Below, piece after piece: positions 1-12,589 of a stretch of 64,000 nucleotides of DNA (its first letter is position 1; every line of letters starts with the position of its first letter). The position numbers were made by a program, and so were the translations under genes. Under the pieces are notes generated by a model. The model saw only the letters and a program-made list of their open reading frames with translations, had not been told where the DNA came from and did no database searches. Source of the DNA: Cornus controversa (taxonomy: Eukaryota; Streptophyta; Magnoliopsida; Cornales; Cornaceae); the NCBI GenBank assembly GCA_026545225.1, contig CM048848.1, positions 24,034,806 through 24,098,805 of the forward strand. The letters run 5' to 3'.

Positions 1-286
1 TCTGCAGAATCTCGATTGATCGAGATTTCGATCAATCGAAATCAAGTCTTGATCAATCGAGATCTCGATTGATCGAGATCAACATCTCAATTGATCGAGA
101 TGCCTTAGCTTTAATTTTGAACTTTGCTCTTCAGTTGCAAATGGCCTCAAACTTTGCTCCTCTTACTACAAGACCTGCAATACATCAAAAATACAAAAAC
201 ACCGTAAACGTATCTTGGTAAACGTAAAAATGGGACTAACATATGCAATAAAGAGGGTTCAAATACATAGTATTGAACACTTATCA
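1..286 (-). repeat. Element A 3' LTR, truncated by the window start
   Basis: This is the first part (element orientation) of the LTR of a minus-strand Athila-like element. The complement of the LTR start TGATAAGTG ends at 286, directly next to the polypurine tract. It matches the corresponding end of the LTR at 34929-36340. Over these 286 bases I count about nine differences between the two LTRs and all are transitions. Positions 1-105 hold several copies of an 18 bp palindrome of the form ATCTCGAT-CA-ATCGAGAT. The rest of the LTR and the left target-site duplicate lie outside the window. Confidence 0.9.
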
Positions 287-300
287 CACTCCCAAACTTA
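287..300 (-). other. Element A polypurine tract
   Basis: On the minus strand this reads TAAGTTTGGGAGTG immediately before the LTR start. It is the expected plus-strand priming site, and element C has the near-identical tract TAAGTTTGGGGGTG in the same place. Confidence 0.8.
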
Positions 301-2073
301 CACATTGCTAGTCCCTTAGCAATGCAATGCAACAAAAATGAATTTAACTAGCTTATACAAAAATTGAATCATGCTCAGTCATCAACTAGATAAAGGATGA
401 TCATCCGTTCATTTCACATTTGGCAAATGCAACAAGTATTACAGAATTATACGGTCATTAGCAAAAATGGATTTTCACAAACTACAAATAGACGACAGTC
501 CCCATATAATGGCCAGTCCGAACAGACATACCAATTCCAACCCCAAAATCCTCTTTGGAAAGTGAACATGCATTCTAACACGTGGCTTTGTCATATTTGG
601 AGAAAAATAAGAACAAATCTGTTTTTTTTAAAAAAAACTCATTGAAACGGTTCGACATTGTTGTTTATTACCAAAAATATACATGAATGCTCATGTGCGG
701 ATGACTGTGCAATACTTAGCTCTTTTTGCTTTCTTGTAAGCCCATGTAGCGGCATTGGGCCAATAATTCCCAAACCAATTGGTTTTAGGGCATTAGGTGA
801 AGAAACACCCCTCGGACTTAATAACCGAGCTTACAAGGCGATAAGCTTAAGCAAGCCACCCGCTTATTATTGCTCAACCTTGCACACTTATACGCGAATA
901 CTCCATACTTAATGAGGCATAGAGATCCGGTTTATTGAGTGAGAAGGCTTATTGCATATTTTTCTCTTTTTTTTTTTTTTTAACAACAACCGGAAGAACT
1001 AATTCTTTAAGTTGTTCAAATAAAAACAGAAATTTACAAAATTCTCCATCAGACTTATACCCCACAATTTAAAATGCATGTGTGCGAATTTGTGTGGTTA
1101 AGAACAAATTTAGGGCAAGAACAACCATATTCATATTTGGACAAAAATGTAGACCATTCTACCCCATTACATAGCTTGCAAAAGTGTGGGCATTTACAAT
1201 GTTAAAGTTCTTAACTACCTGCTGCATTTACCTCGAACATTTATTCGAATGGTCTTCCTTTAAAAAGCAAGACATCATAGCAAGCATGCAAAAAAATCAA
1301 AAACTGCTCTACAATGACAATCCATACAAAGATTGAACATTGCCTGCATATGCAAGTGGTATAGCATACCACACCCCCAAACTTAAACGCAACATTGTCC
1401 TCAATGCTTGGACAAGAAGAACAAGGAAAGAATTTACCGGGACTACAGAACGCGACAAAAATGGCATTCCAATACGGGAGGTCATCCTGGAAATGAGAAA
1501 AACCTACACGGAACACCAACTGGATACCACAAGCATTAAATGGAATAAAAAGTATATGAAAAGAACATAATAAAAGAATTATGTACAAGCGGACAATGCC
1601 GAGATCACTGCACATCCAAGGCTCTGAACTGGTGTTTCCAAATTAACAAAGAGGTCTATGCGATAAGATATTGACTATCCAGGCACGCTAACGTATAGCA
1701 TGCAAAGGGGCTGCCTTTCTTTATTAATGCCATACTGCGTTGAAGCAACCTCAACAGTATTGGGAATTGAAACCAGGCGGTAATAAACGGAAATCATTAA
1801 CTGAATCGCATATAACAATTAGGCAAGTGGTACTACATACATAGTCAAAGGATAGAGAGCAGAGATATTGGCAGAAAGTAAAATTAAAGACAGGAAACAT
1901 AACACATGGTACAAAAGAAAAGACAACTGTATTCCATATATATGAAAATGAGTTTCAGTACAAAGTGTACATGCATGTGAAATACACAAAAACTAACATG
2001 GCCAACATAGCCTATCAAAAAGTAAAGAAAGAAAAATAACCGAAAGTAAAGTAGAAAGTCCGAATAGATAAAT
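301..2073 (-). other. Element A noncoding region between third ORF and 3' LTR
   Basis: About 1.8 kb without a convincing reading frame. It is homologous to 26170-27980 of element C, including an A-rich tract near 970 and the motif GGTATAGCATACC near 1360. Its conservation in both copies shows that it is a normal part of this family. Short open frames here show no family resemblance. Confidence 0.75.
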
Positions 2074-3300
2074 CTAGTCTAGGGCGGGTGGTGGTGAAGG
2101 TGGCTCGGTGGGTGGAGTAGAGGTGGAGGTGGAAGCTCGGCCTGCAAACAGGAACTGCAGGTCCTGCCGGAAGGCCCGGAACTCATCTAAAATTGCTCTC
2201 TGACCCTGTGCCAGAGATGTAATGTCCGACCTAATGCCCGCCAGCTGACCCTGCGTCACCTGGTTGTGCTCCTCAAAACCCTGTTGGAGCCGCTCAACGT
2301 CAGCTGCCAGACAGGAGTAGCCAGTCACCAGGATCTCATGTCGCTCTGTGGCGATATCCATATCATCATCCCCCAGCTCCTCATCAGATGCCTCACCCTC
2401 TGTAGGCGCACCCTCATCCATCTCCACTAGGGCATACATGTCTACGTCCTCTAGTGGATCGTCCTGGTGGTCCTGTCGCTCCAAGTGTTGCCTCACCCGC
2501 TCCCACTGAGTAGGTGTGAAGCGGGTGGACGGTGCCAGCTGGATGTCAGTATCACTGACCGATATATTGGCACGGCTTAGGAAAGCTGCGACGTGGAAAG
2601 GAAAGGGAAGCCGCCAACTCGCTGCTCGCCTCATGCTCTTGTTGACAAGGCCGTCCCAGATTTTGAACATCTGCCCCCATATTAGCGACGGGACAGAAAA
2701 CCAAGTACCCGAGTGGAAGGCGTAAAGGCAACGGAGAAGGTCGCCCCGACGCTCTGCCACATGCTGCATAGGACACGCGTTCTTGATGAGAACGGTGTCC
2801 AGGAACCATAACACACTCGGGCACATCAATTTGGACGTGCAGTTGTGACTGGGTGTGGTGAACACCCCGCCACACATGTCCATCACGATGGAGAACAAGG
2901 TCATGTCCACCGGGAACTCAGGCCTGTAAAGTGGTCGACCATCCTGGTCAACCATATTTGGAGGCTGCTGGTGAGGAATGCCGAGCATTTGTGCGATCTG
3001 GCTCGGTGTGATAGTGATCGTCGTGCTACCTACGACCGTCTCCAATATGTCAGGCTCGGTGCAGGAATAGGTCATACGCTCATAAAAGACCTGCACCAAG
3101 CGCTCGTGCGCCACATCAGTGGGTGGCACGCATAATTGGTCGAGGCGATGCCGCCGGAGCTCTGCAATAGCCCATGAGCAGTCGGGACGCATCTCGTACT
3201 CTCTCAGCTCAAATCACTGCTTGGGGTGGAACTTCCGAGTCTAGAAGGCTCGCCCGGGCACATCTCAAACAGCACTAGGGGCATTCTTCACCCTCGCTAT
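2074..3300 (-). pseudogene. Element A third ORF (putative plant transposon protein / Athila env-like), start region broken
   Basis: A frame of 372 codons is open from an internal ATG at 3192 down to a TAG at 2074. It matches the 408-residue third ORF of element C almost end to end: an N-terminal globular part with the motif TITPSQIAQMLGIPHQ, a Cys/Trp-rich middle, an acidic stretch, a long amphipathic helix (LAGIRSDITSLAQGQRAIL) and a Ser/Thr/Pro tail. The position matching the ATG of C (3298-3300) is ATA, and the next 36 codons contain stops. Two of these, TGA for CGA and TAG for CGG, lie at former CpG sites. The family resemblance to the plant-specific domain found downstream of pol in Athila-like elements is from memory; function is unknown. 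The frame is visibly GC-rich compared with its surroundings. Confidence 0.75.
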
Positions 3301-3314
3301 AATCTCGGAACAGT

Positions 3315-3757
3315 CTGCACTTATTCCAAAAATAACATAAATAAAAAGAAAATAAAATGAATACTAAACTAAGAATAAAAATTAAAAAGAAGGTTCTAGT
3401 CCATGGTGCTGACACATGCTTTCCAAGATACGCTCGAATCGACTCAATGAGGTGTACTAGGAAGAATAAACAACCCATATGAATATGTCTCTCATCTCGC
3501 TCTCAATGAAGCAGCTTAAGCGGATGCAACCGAAACGATGGGGTCGCGGTTGCAAATCGTACATTAAGCATTCGAAACAAAAATAATGTAACATCTCACC
3601 CATACATGCACTCCTACTCCCGAAACCCGCAAAATCCCATTATAAACATAACAAATGTAAACCACTCCAACCCAACATCATCTATCTATGCTTATTAAGC
3701 CAAAAAATTAACAAAAATGTCGGCAAAGCAAACAAATTAAAGCCATGCATCACTTAC
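3315..3757 (-). other. Candidate intron in the leader of the element A third ORF
   Basis: On the minus strand a strong donor (GTG|GTAAGTG, intron from 3757) is followed 443 bp later by an acceptor (AAGTGCAG|ACTGTTCCGAG, ending at 3315), just upstream of the third ORF. Both sites are conserved in element C at 24542 and 24928. Splicing is inferred from the sequence and from conservation only. Confidence 0.5.
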
Positions 3758-3993
3758 CACAAGGTGAAGATGATGATCGGTGCAAGAAGATGAAGTCCCC
3801 ACACACAGCCGCGAAGAGACGAACGTGCGCGTAGATGCGGAGAGCTCGAACTACGGCGAACGACGGTGGATGGTTAGGAATGATTGAACAAGGGTTGGAC
3901 GGCGCTCGGGGAAGCTTTGGATCTCTCAGCAAAGAGGAAGAAGTCGGATGGTCTTGGGAAGAATCGTAGAAATGAGAGGGAGCCCAGCGGTTC

Positions 3994-4325
3994 AAATAAA
4001 TAAGCGACTCACATGCAGGCATCGTGTCAATCTCGATTGATCGAGATGCACATCTCGATCAATCGAGATTTTGATCAATCGAAATCCTAACTTCAATCAA
4101 TCGAGATCAAGTCTCGATCAATCGAAATCCTTGCTTCGATCAATCGAAATTTCGATTGATCAAGGACCAATCGAAGTGCCATCGAAGAAAACCACCTCTC
4201 GGGACTTTGATCTTTGCAAAAGGCTCCAACATCTCTGCATTATTTCGATCGATCGAGACCAAGATCTTAATCAATCGAAATCTCGATTGATCGAGACCTT
4301 TGCTTCGATCAATCGAAATGCTCAA
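3994..4325 (-). promoter_or_regulatory. Palindrome array and TATA-like box upstream of the element A third ORF
   Basis: Positions 4028-4325 are crowded with variants of TCGATCAATCGA and TCGATTGATCGA, most inside larger palindromes such as ATCTCGATCAATCGAGAT. Just downstream in element orientation is TATTTATTT (complement of 3994-4002). Element C has the same arrangement, with a better TATTTAAA. The same palindromes occur in the LTRs of this family. A regulatory role is inference. Confidence 0.5.
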
Positions 4326-4498
4326 AAATAGTCAGCTTAATTTATACTTCATGGACTTGGACTTATGGGACTTAGATACAAAATTACTTAGATACACAAT
4401 TTACTTTGGATTAGAGGGACATCATGGAAGCATGATAGCTACCATGGCTGCGCGACCTTACATGTCTATGGCGTGATGTCTGAATCGGCTCACGAGTC

Positions 4499-5640
4499 CT
4501 AATACACGGGATCCGTCAAAGTGACGACATCCACGTACTCCGTGGTAACTTGGTCATCCACGCACAATTTTAAGCGCTGCCCGTTCACTTTGAAAAATGA
4601 TCCGTCTTTCAAGTCCTTCAATTCCACTGCTCCATGGGGAGCAACAGAATTAACCAAAAATGGACCATCCCAACGGGATCGAAGTTTTTCAGGAAACAAA
4701 TGGAGGCGTGAGTTGTACAACCATACTTTTTGGCCCGGGGAAAATGTTTTGACTCGAATATTGCAATCATGAAAGGCTTTGGACTTTGCCTTATAGATTT
4801 TAGCGTTCTCATATGCGTCATGTTGCAATTCTTCCAATTCGTTCAATTGAAGCTTTCGATTAGATCCGGCCATTTGCATGTAAAAATTGAATGTTTTGGT
4901 GGCTCACATAGCTTTGTGCTCCAATTCAACCGGAAGATGGCATGCTTTACCATAAACCAACTGGTAAGGTGACATTCTAATGGGAGTCTTATAAGCAGTT
5001 CGATAAGCCCATAATGCATCATTTAGTCACAACGACCAATCTTTCCGGTTAGGCCAAACTATTTTCTCAAGAATGTTCTTAATCTCCCTATTGGATACCT
5101 CCACTTGGCCACTAGTTTGAGGATGGTATGGGGTGGCTACTTTGTGTGTGACAGAGTATTTGGTAAGCAAGGTTCGAAGGAACCGATTACAGAAATGTTT
5201 ACCTCCGTCACTGATAAGGGCCCGAGGCGTACCAAAATGGCTAAAGATATTAGCTTGAATGAACTTAACCACGACTGCATGATCATTGGTTTTGGTAGCA
5301 ACGGCCTCTATCCATTTAGATATGTCATCCACCGCCACAAGTATGTACTCATGACCAGTAGATGGTGGAAAAGGTCCCATGAAATCAATGCCCCACACAT
5401 CAAATATCTCAACAATAAGAATAAGGTTGAGAGGCATCATGTCCTTCCGAGACATTGCGCCAAAGCACTGACTTCGCTCACAAGAGCGACAGAATGAATA
5501 TGCATCCCGATGAAGTGTTGGCTAGAAAAACCCACATTGAAGAATTTTGGCTGCGATTTTCTTAGCACTAAAGTGTCCCCCACAAGCAAGTGTATAACAG
5601 AATTTGAGAATGCTTTGGAATTCATTGTTGGGTACACACT
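4499..5640 (-). pseudogene. Element A integrase region (end of pol)
   Basis: Reading down the minus strand there is part of the zinc-binding region, then the catalytic core with [14 protein letters not shown] and [12 protein letters not shown], which keeps the second catalytic Asp. Next come the NREIKNIL segment and a C-terminal part ending at a TAG at 4499. The frame is open only in blocks (5637-5437, 5455-5027, 4879-4499), so frameshifts and stops break it. A homologous segment lies in element C at 22620-23769. The protein would insert element cDNA into the host genome; this copy cannot encode it whole. Confidence 0.85.
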
Positions 5641-7180
5641 TTCAGATTATTTGATCGGGGCAATATTTGAATAATTAAGGATCGTCCCAATAATATGATC
5701 GTGATTGGGAGAAAAAATGATCCTTTTCTTGCTTGGTCCAAGAAGATGGTATTTTGTCGGTTGCCAAGTAGTTGACAATGTTCGCATACCAAGGGATACT
5801 CTCTTGAGAGATTACAAAGAGTTGTTCATCCGAGAAGGATTCACAAACTGGAATGGAGTCATGGAGGGATTCGACAATAATTCTAGATAGGTGGTTGGCC
5901 ACCACATTTCAGTTCCCTTTTTGTCTCTAATCTCAAAATTAAACTCTTGCAACAAGAGTATCCACCGGATCAATCTAGGCTTGGTGTCCTTTTTGGCCAA
6001 AAGATGCCGGAGGGCAGCATGGTCCGAATAGACAATGACCTTGGAACCTAATAAATAAGCTCGAAATTTGTCCAAGGCAAATACTACCTCAAGCAACTCC
6101 TTTTCCATTGTGGTATAATTGATTTGAGCCTCGAAAATGGTTTTACTTGCATAGTAGATGACATGTGGCAATTTATCTTCTCATTGCCCTAAGACCGCAC
6201 GCATGGCATAATCGGATGCATCACACATGATCTCAAATGGGAGAGCCCAATTTGGAGGGATGAGAATTGGAGCGGTTGTAAGCATGGTGCGGAGTTTTTC
6301 AAAAGCGTTAAGGCATGCTTCATCAAAGGTAAAACAAGACTCTTTTTCAAGAAGGCGACACAAAGGCTGAGAGATCTTGCTAAAGTCTTTGATGAAACGG
6401 CGATAAAAGTCCGCATGCCCAAGGAATGAACGAATCTCTCTCACCGTTGATGCTGGAGGAAGTTTGGAAATAAGTTCCACCTTGGCTTTGTCCACCTCAA
6501 TTCCTCTCTTAGACACAATGTGCCCTAGGACAATGCCCTCTTGAACCATAAAATGGCTCTTTTCCCAACTGAAGATTAGATTGGTTTCTTGGCATCGTGT
6601 GAGAACACGGAATAGATTTTGGAGACATGATTCAAATGAAGGTCCAAATACGAAAAAATCATCCATGAACACTTCCAAGAAATTTTTCACCATATCCGAA
6701 AAGATAGACATCATACACCGTTGAAAAGTCACCGGTACATTGCACAACCTAAAGGGCATGCGTCTATAAGCAAATGTGCCGTAAGGACATGTAAAGGTGG
6801 TTTTCTTTTGATCCCTCAGGTCTATAGCAACCTGATTATAGCCAGAATATCCATCTAAGAAACAGTAAAAACTTTGACCAGTAGTCTCTCTAAGATTTGA
6901 TCAATAAATGGAAGAGGGAAATGATCTTTTCGAGTGGCTGAATTTAATTTTCGATAATCTATGCACACTTTCCATCCCGTGGTGGTGCGTTGGGGAACCA
7001 ATTCACCCTTATCATTTGGTTGAACAGTAATACTGGACTTCTTAGGAACCACTTGAGTGGGGCTAACCCACTTACTATCTGAGATGGGGTAAATGATTTC
7101 CGCATCTAGTAACTTCACCACCTCCTTCATTACAACGTCTTTCATATTTGGATTTAATCGACGTTGTACCTCTCTTGAGG
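5641..7180 (-). pseudogene. Element A reverse transcriptase and RNase H region
   Basis: The RT region shows LLDAEIIYPISDSKWVSPTQ, the DYRKLNSATRKDHFPLPFID stretch and the catalytic FMDD motif near 6660. The RNase H region shows CDASDYAM near 6205-6240 and [19 protein letters not shown] near 6000. Blocks at 7145-6855, 6759-6181, 6171-5812 and 5905-5675 are separately open and broken by frameshifts or stops. The nearest relative in the window is element C, mostly residue for residue the same. In the RNase H motif a Gly of C (AMGAVLG) is Arg here. Confidence 0.88.
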
Positions 7181-7978
7181 TCTTTGCATCTTCTTACAAG
7201 TGTATGCGGTGCATACAAATAGAAGGATCTATTCCCTTAAGATCTACCACACTCCATCCTATTGCTTTCTTGTGCTCTTTTAGCACTTTTAGAAGTTCCA
7301 TCTCTTGATCATTGGTGAGATTGGAAGCAATAATGACTGGAAGGGTCTCATTAGCGCCCAAGAAGACATACTTGAGTGTAGCCGGTAGAGGCTTGAGCTC
7401 AAGTTATGGTGGGGAAATTAGAGAAGGAGTTTGGGAAGTATTGGACAAAAGAGGCAAAGGTTCTCTCGGAACTCTCCATTTAGGCAAATCCATGATGGTC
7501 GTGACATCGAGCATTGAGTTAACTTCACAAATGGATTGCTCAATGTCAAAATCATCACAGTTGAAATGACTTAGGCATGCCTCTAGAGGATCCTTAGAAA
7601 GAATAGAAGGAAGTGCTTCTTGAATGAGATCTTCCACTACATCAACACAAAAGCATTCACTTTCGTCGTCGGATGTTTGGTGAGAAGCATTAAAGATGTT
7701 CAAACGGACTTTTATATTCCCGAAAGAGATGTCCATTACTCCGGTACGGAAATTAACGCAAGCGTTTGCCGTGGCCAAAAATGGACGACCTAGAATGATA
7801 GGAATATGTCTATTTGGATTTTGAACCGGTTTCGTGTCAAGGACTATGAAGTCCACCGAAAAGTAAAATTTGTCCACTTGAATTATTACATCCTCAATGA
7901 TACCACATGGTTGCTTCACCGAGCGGTCGGCAAGTTGCAACACAATTGTGGTAAGCTTAAGTTCCCCCAAACCTAATT
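7181..7978 (-). pseudogene. Element A protease to RT linker, cut by element B
   Basis: The minus strand encodes GLGELKLTTIVLQLADRSVK and the following protease part, then a linker up to the RT. It is open from 7978 to 7404. At 7978 the frame is interrupted by the terminus of element B; it resumes at 32490 with the protease active-site part (LLDLGAS). The open frame that runs on from 8036 into A is an accidental fusion of B LTR sequence with A. Confidence 0.85.
7974..7978. other. Target-site duplication of element B, left copy
   Basis: TAATT directly precedes the B terminus TGTCACG and is repeated at 32490-32494 directly after the other terminus (CTTACA). Removing B and one TAATT restores the A sequence expected from element C, apart from single-base differences. 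Confidence 0.9.
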
Positions 7979-10062
7979 TGTCACGCCCCGGTTTCTGACA
8001 CCCGGTTAGGAGCAAGGGAAATGGGGGTGAATCCATAATTTCACCTCAAGTTCCCACACCTTAATCTTATTATAATCTATTCTATTGCGGAAGCATTCTA
8101 TATGCACACCTTTCAATGGCATTAGATCATCAATGGCCCTTGAAAATGATTTTCATGAAAATCGAGCATGACCCATTCTAAATAATCAGCTCCTGGCATG
8201 TTACACCTGCTTTACAATTCCTATGGACACTTCTAGGCACGTGTCCCCCCAGCATTTATATCTAACAATAAAAATGGATACTTCTGGGAACGTGTCCCCC
8301 CAGCATTTCCACAACATGCATAAAATATAATCAAAAATACATGTCTCAGTCCTCGAATGTTCGTATTAAATACATACATCACATGAATAAAATACAACTG
8401 AAGGAACTGACTCAACACAATCGCTCCATACATCTAATCCAAATGAGAAACATCAATCCAATGTCCTAGTTATACATTAAATTCCAAAGAATTTAACTAC
8501 TACCTCTGCAACCGGTACTATGAGTTCCCTAACTGACTCCGTAATCAACAACACCTGCAAAACCTGGGAGGGGGTGAGCTCAAAGGCCCAACAAGGTATG
8601 AAGAACCATACTATCATCACAGCAGCAGGTCGATCCTCACATATTCTCAAAAATATACATGCACTTAAATATATCACCATATTTAAAGTCATGCCCCTCC
8701 TAGCATACATGAACCGACAATGCACATGGCTGTTATAACACTTATGAACATTTAAATCTATTACGCATGTTCAAAAGTAATACACATCCAACGTCATTAT
8801 GTATAGAAAACATATACGAACAGAAGCATTTACATGAACAATGTAAATCAAATACCACATCACCAACTCAACAAGATCCAAAGAGTCATGCATAAATGCA
8901 CGTTAAATCGCCACATGTCTACATGATATGTATACATGCTTTTTACCCTTAAACAATCACGTTTTTCAAATCATGCGTGATGCTTTCCACCTCAATGCAT
9001 ATACATAGATATATATGTATATATACATATATATATATCAACTTGACAGTCACATTTCATATATATAACTTATGCCACAAATTTCTGGAAATCAATTCAA
9101 CTGAGGACTTCGCTTGTCACAAACCATAGTAAGGGTCGCTTTGGGACCACATACTCTGCTCACGCTTTTCGGGCTACTAACCCGACGGAAGCGACACCCG
9201 CTTGGCCAAGTTTTGGGTCTTGCACCCTAGAGTTCAATACCCTATTAATTCTCACACATGCCCCAAAAACCTCGTTTTTCACATAGTGCACATAATCACA
9301 TCAATGCACTTATCCACACCATACAATGCATTTTTGTCAAATCAATGCATTTTCTTTTCCCCTCAAGATTGTCACAGTGTCATCACACTCATATCATGGA
9401 AACCATCATGCTTATGCATTTTTCAAGAGAGTCATGTCTTTCATGCATAAATCTATAAACATCACATTTTCACGTTTTTCACCAATGAACACACTTTTCA
9501 TAGAAATCATTCATAGTCACATTTGCACATACACAACATATATATATATATATGTCACATCCTGCATATAATCACATATATACGTATATTAGCATAAATA
9601 TAATCATGCTTTCATTCCAATCATGTATTTATTACGAGCAACCAACATGCATTCTTACAGCCATATGCAATCACGCAAATATAAATGTATATATATCATG
9701 TCACCCATATATGTAGTGAAAACATACATAACACTTCACATACTTCATGCTTTTCCGATGTCCTTCTGTGCCATAATCAATTTAGCATGTATTTCTGCTA
9801 CTGCATCGCATATATAATCACGTATATACTTACATATATTCAACTCATGTATAAGAATCATATATGCATCCAAGGCAACATCTAGCTAAATATAAATATA
9901 TAATTTAGCATACTTTACATAGCTCAATCCCTAAATATGCATATAATAATGCAAATCAGCATTTGAATCTAACAATGCTCTTACTCTCCAAGCCCACACA
10001 CATATATATATATACCCACATGTATTTATCCTCACATCCCACGTGTATATATATATAAACAC

Positions 10063-10107
<45 letters not shown>

Positions 10108-11981
10108 TATATATATGCAAACGCCATATATGACTAAATTAAGCACATATGTAAAATTAATCAACATAGTCAAATATACATAGAGATAGAGGCAAGAATC
10201 AACTTGCCTTAGGTACCGTTTCGCCAAGTCCGCGCTTGCAAAGCAGTCCTTTTTCATGTCCGGTCCGGTCCAGTCTTGTGTCAAAACCCACCCGTACAAT
10301 CCATCGGGCCATTTCGCTCCCTTTTTGATTTCCATGTTTGGCCTAATTAGTGTTAGGAGCCCAGTTCATAAACCACTTTCAATTGACCCAATTTAATCCA
10401 AGTTGGCAGTCCAAGCTCACCATTTTCTCACAATCCATTTCCTTTGTCAAATCACCCACTGTCCAAGTTCAATCTCAAGCCATACCAAACCCAATCAATA
10501 AATCAAGTTCAACCCACTTCCAGTTCCATTGGAAATCCAACACAAACTCAAGGCCTAAGCCCAATGCACAACTCATCATCTATATATATGTACATATGTA
10601 TCACCACTACTATGTATATATCAATGCACAACCCACAAGTTTCGGCACCATTCGAAACCACCAAACCACCCAATCAAAGCCCTAAGCTTTGGCACTATTG
10701 TCGACTCCAAAGCCGAACCCAAATTCAACCTCCATGATCAGCCACCATAAGGTTTGCAAATCCAAGCTAAAACAGCCCCTAACCAAGTCGAGCGCACCAT
10801 CGTCGGGCCATCCGAAGCCAACCCAAACCGGAGATCCACAACCCTCGGCCAAGAAATCCCAGCCACTGTCAACAACCCGCAAGCTACAACCACAAAGGCC
10901 ACCACTCACCATACCCAAACAAAATCCATTTGGAAACCAAACCCAACCAACTCACCGTAATGGATCTATCAGCCGAAGCCTCTGTAAACTGACCCACCTG
11001 TCGAAAACCGGGCACCACCACGGCATCAACACCCTCACCCACGGCCGGCCCAAGAAAACCCAGCCGTGAACCCAGCCAAACACCACCGAGATCGACCCAA
11101 GATCGAACCAACCACCAAAACCCCCATCGAACCAGCGAACCAGTTGTGCTCAACCCAAAAATTGGACTAACCCAGCCCCATCCGAAGCCTCTGCCATCGT
11201 CGGAGTGCCATCTCAACGGCCGTACTCAACCGAAACCAACACGAACAACCCCAAAAATGGAACCAAACACAGCCCCAATCAAGCCGTGCACACCCCCCTC
11301 GATACGACCACCGCCGCCGTGAACCGAGTCCTTCACCGACGGACCCAGAAACCCCAGCTGCAAACAACCCCCTTCGGTCTGAGCACCACGCGACACCGAG
11401 CAACTTCACCCCGCGTCACCACCGCTGTCGACGGCCGACTGAAGCCCCGTCGTGAGAACCCACCTGCCGCCGTCGCAGCTTCTCTTTCCTCTCTCCCGAT
11501 CTCTCTTCTCAGTTCTTCTTTCTCTCTCCCCGACTTCTCCTTCTCTCTCTCTTTTTCCTTCTTTTTCTTTTTCTTTTCTTTTCTTTCTCTTTTCTTTTCT
11601 TTTCTTTTTTTTCTTTTCTTTCTCCTTCTTTTTCTCTTCTTTCAGCTGATTCTTTCTCCTCCTCTCATTTCTTATCCTTTTTTCTTCTACCAAATGAGGT
11701 CCACTCATTATTTATGAACATATATTATATATATATACATACTTAACCCACATTTCTTCATAATTGCATGTGAACCCACCCTATATTTATAATTAAATAT
11801 AAATATAGGCACCATATATATATATATATAGATATATATATATATATACATATACATACACTTTCCACTTATATGAAATTATATCCATACCCTTTTCAGA
11901 ATTTAATTAATTCGAAAGAAAAAGAAATTTAATCCGGTCCAAAATCCACCCGGAACCGGTCAAAAAATTTTGGTCCTTACA
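7979..11981 (-). repeat. Element B left LTR (3' LTR)
   Basis: It starts TGTCACGCCCCGG and ends GGTCCTTACA, and matches 15482-32489 outside element C. It holds many AT dinucleotide runs (for example 10061-10102), a 150 bp pyrimidine-rich tract at 11490-11660 and a C-rich stretch at 10700-11480. The C-rich stretch has long open frames on both strands rich in Pro, Thr and Ser, with no family resemblance; I treat these as compositional. Compared with the right LTR it lacks 77 bp (31758-31834 there), with ACGA microhomology at the break. Confidence 0.9.
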
Positions 11982-11998
11982 ACCTCCCCTCCTTCAAG
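11982..11998 (-). other. Element B polypurine tract
   Basis: On the minus strand the purine-rich run AAGGAGGGGAGGT directly precedes the LTR start TGTAAGGACC. It is the expected plus-strand priming site and fixes the orientation of B. Confidence 0.75.
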
Positions 11999-12379
11999 GA
12001 ATTTCGTCCTCAAAATTAGCGTAGTCATGGTCTTTCCAAAACTAATCCGTACATGATGTTATTCTCGTTAATAAGCGCCACTTTCTCTTTCCACATACCC
12101 TAGGCGCTACACTTGTAACACCTAACTCATAACACTCAAGTCTGGCACAATCAGTGCATCTTGACTGCCGTAAGGCAATATAACCACTTCCGTGACATAG
12201 CTGAGTGACTCCTAAGTCTAGGTACGATTCACTTTCGCCATTCACCGAAGCACTTGCTTCCTAGAATCCACAGTCTCTACCTCAAGACCTATTCAGTCCA
12301 TCTCTACCTCTAGTCTAAGGCAACACCTTTGACTAATCATACCAATCACTCACAGTGATACTTCCCTGTAATCCGAGAT

Positions 12380-12589
12380 TGTAACACCCCGCTCCAACAC
12401 ATGGTATGATATTGTCCGCTTTGGGCCTGAGCCCGCACGGTTTTGCTCTTGGGTTTACCTAAAAGGCCTCATACCATTTGAAGAGAACATACTACATATA
12501 AGCACATCCCCTTCTCCACACCCAGGCGATGTGGGATTGAGCACCCTGTACCCTGTCAGTGTGGTAGCTGAGCCCAGTGTCTGTCTTTG
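12380..12589 (-). repeat. Inverted solo TRIM LTR forming one arm of a large palindrome
   Basis: Starting TGTAACACCCCGCTCC, this segment is the reverse complement of 12626-12835 with only scattered mismatches. The two 210 bp arms are separated by 36 bp (12590-12625). It is an LTR of the same TRIM family lying head to head with the LTR of the complete TRIM and missing the outer 38 bases of that LTR. Confidence 0.85.

Noticed and set aside
7404..8036. A 210-codon frame that begins in element B and continues in the protease of element A
   Set aside because: The first residues come from the B terminus by chance. The target duplicate at 7974-7978 shows where A ends.
10689..11717. Long Pro/Ser/Thr-rich open frames in the element B LTRs (also 31552-32262)
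   Set aside because: They lie in C-rich and pyrimidine-rich LTR sequence, are open on both strands at once, differ in length between the two LTRs and show no domain.
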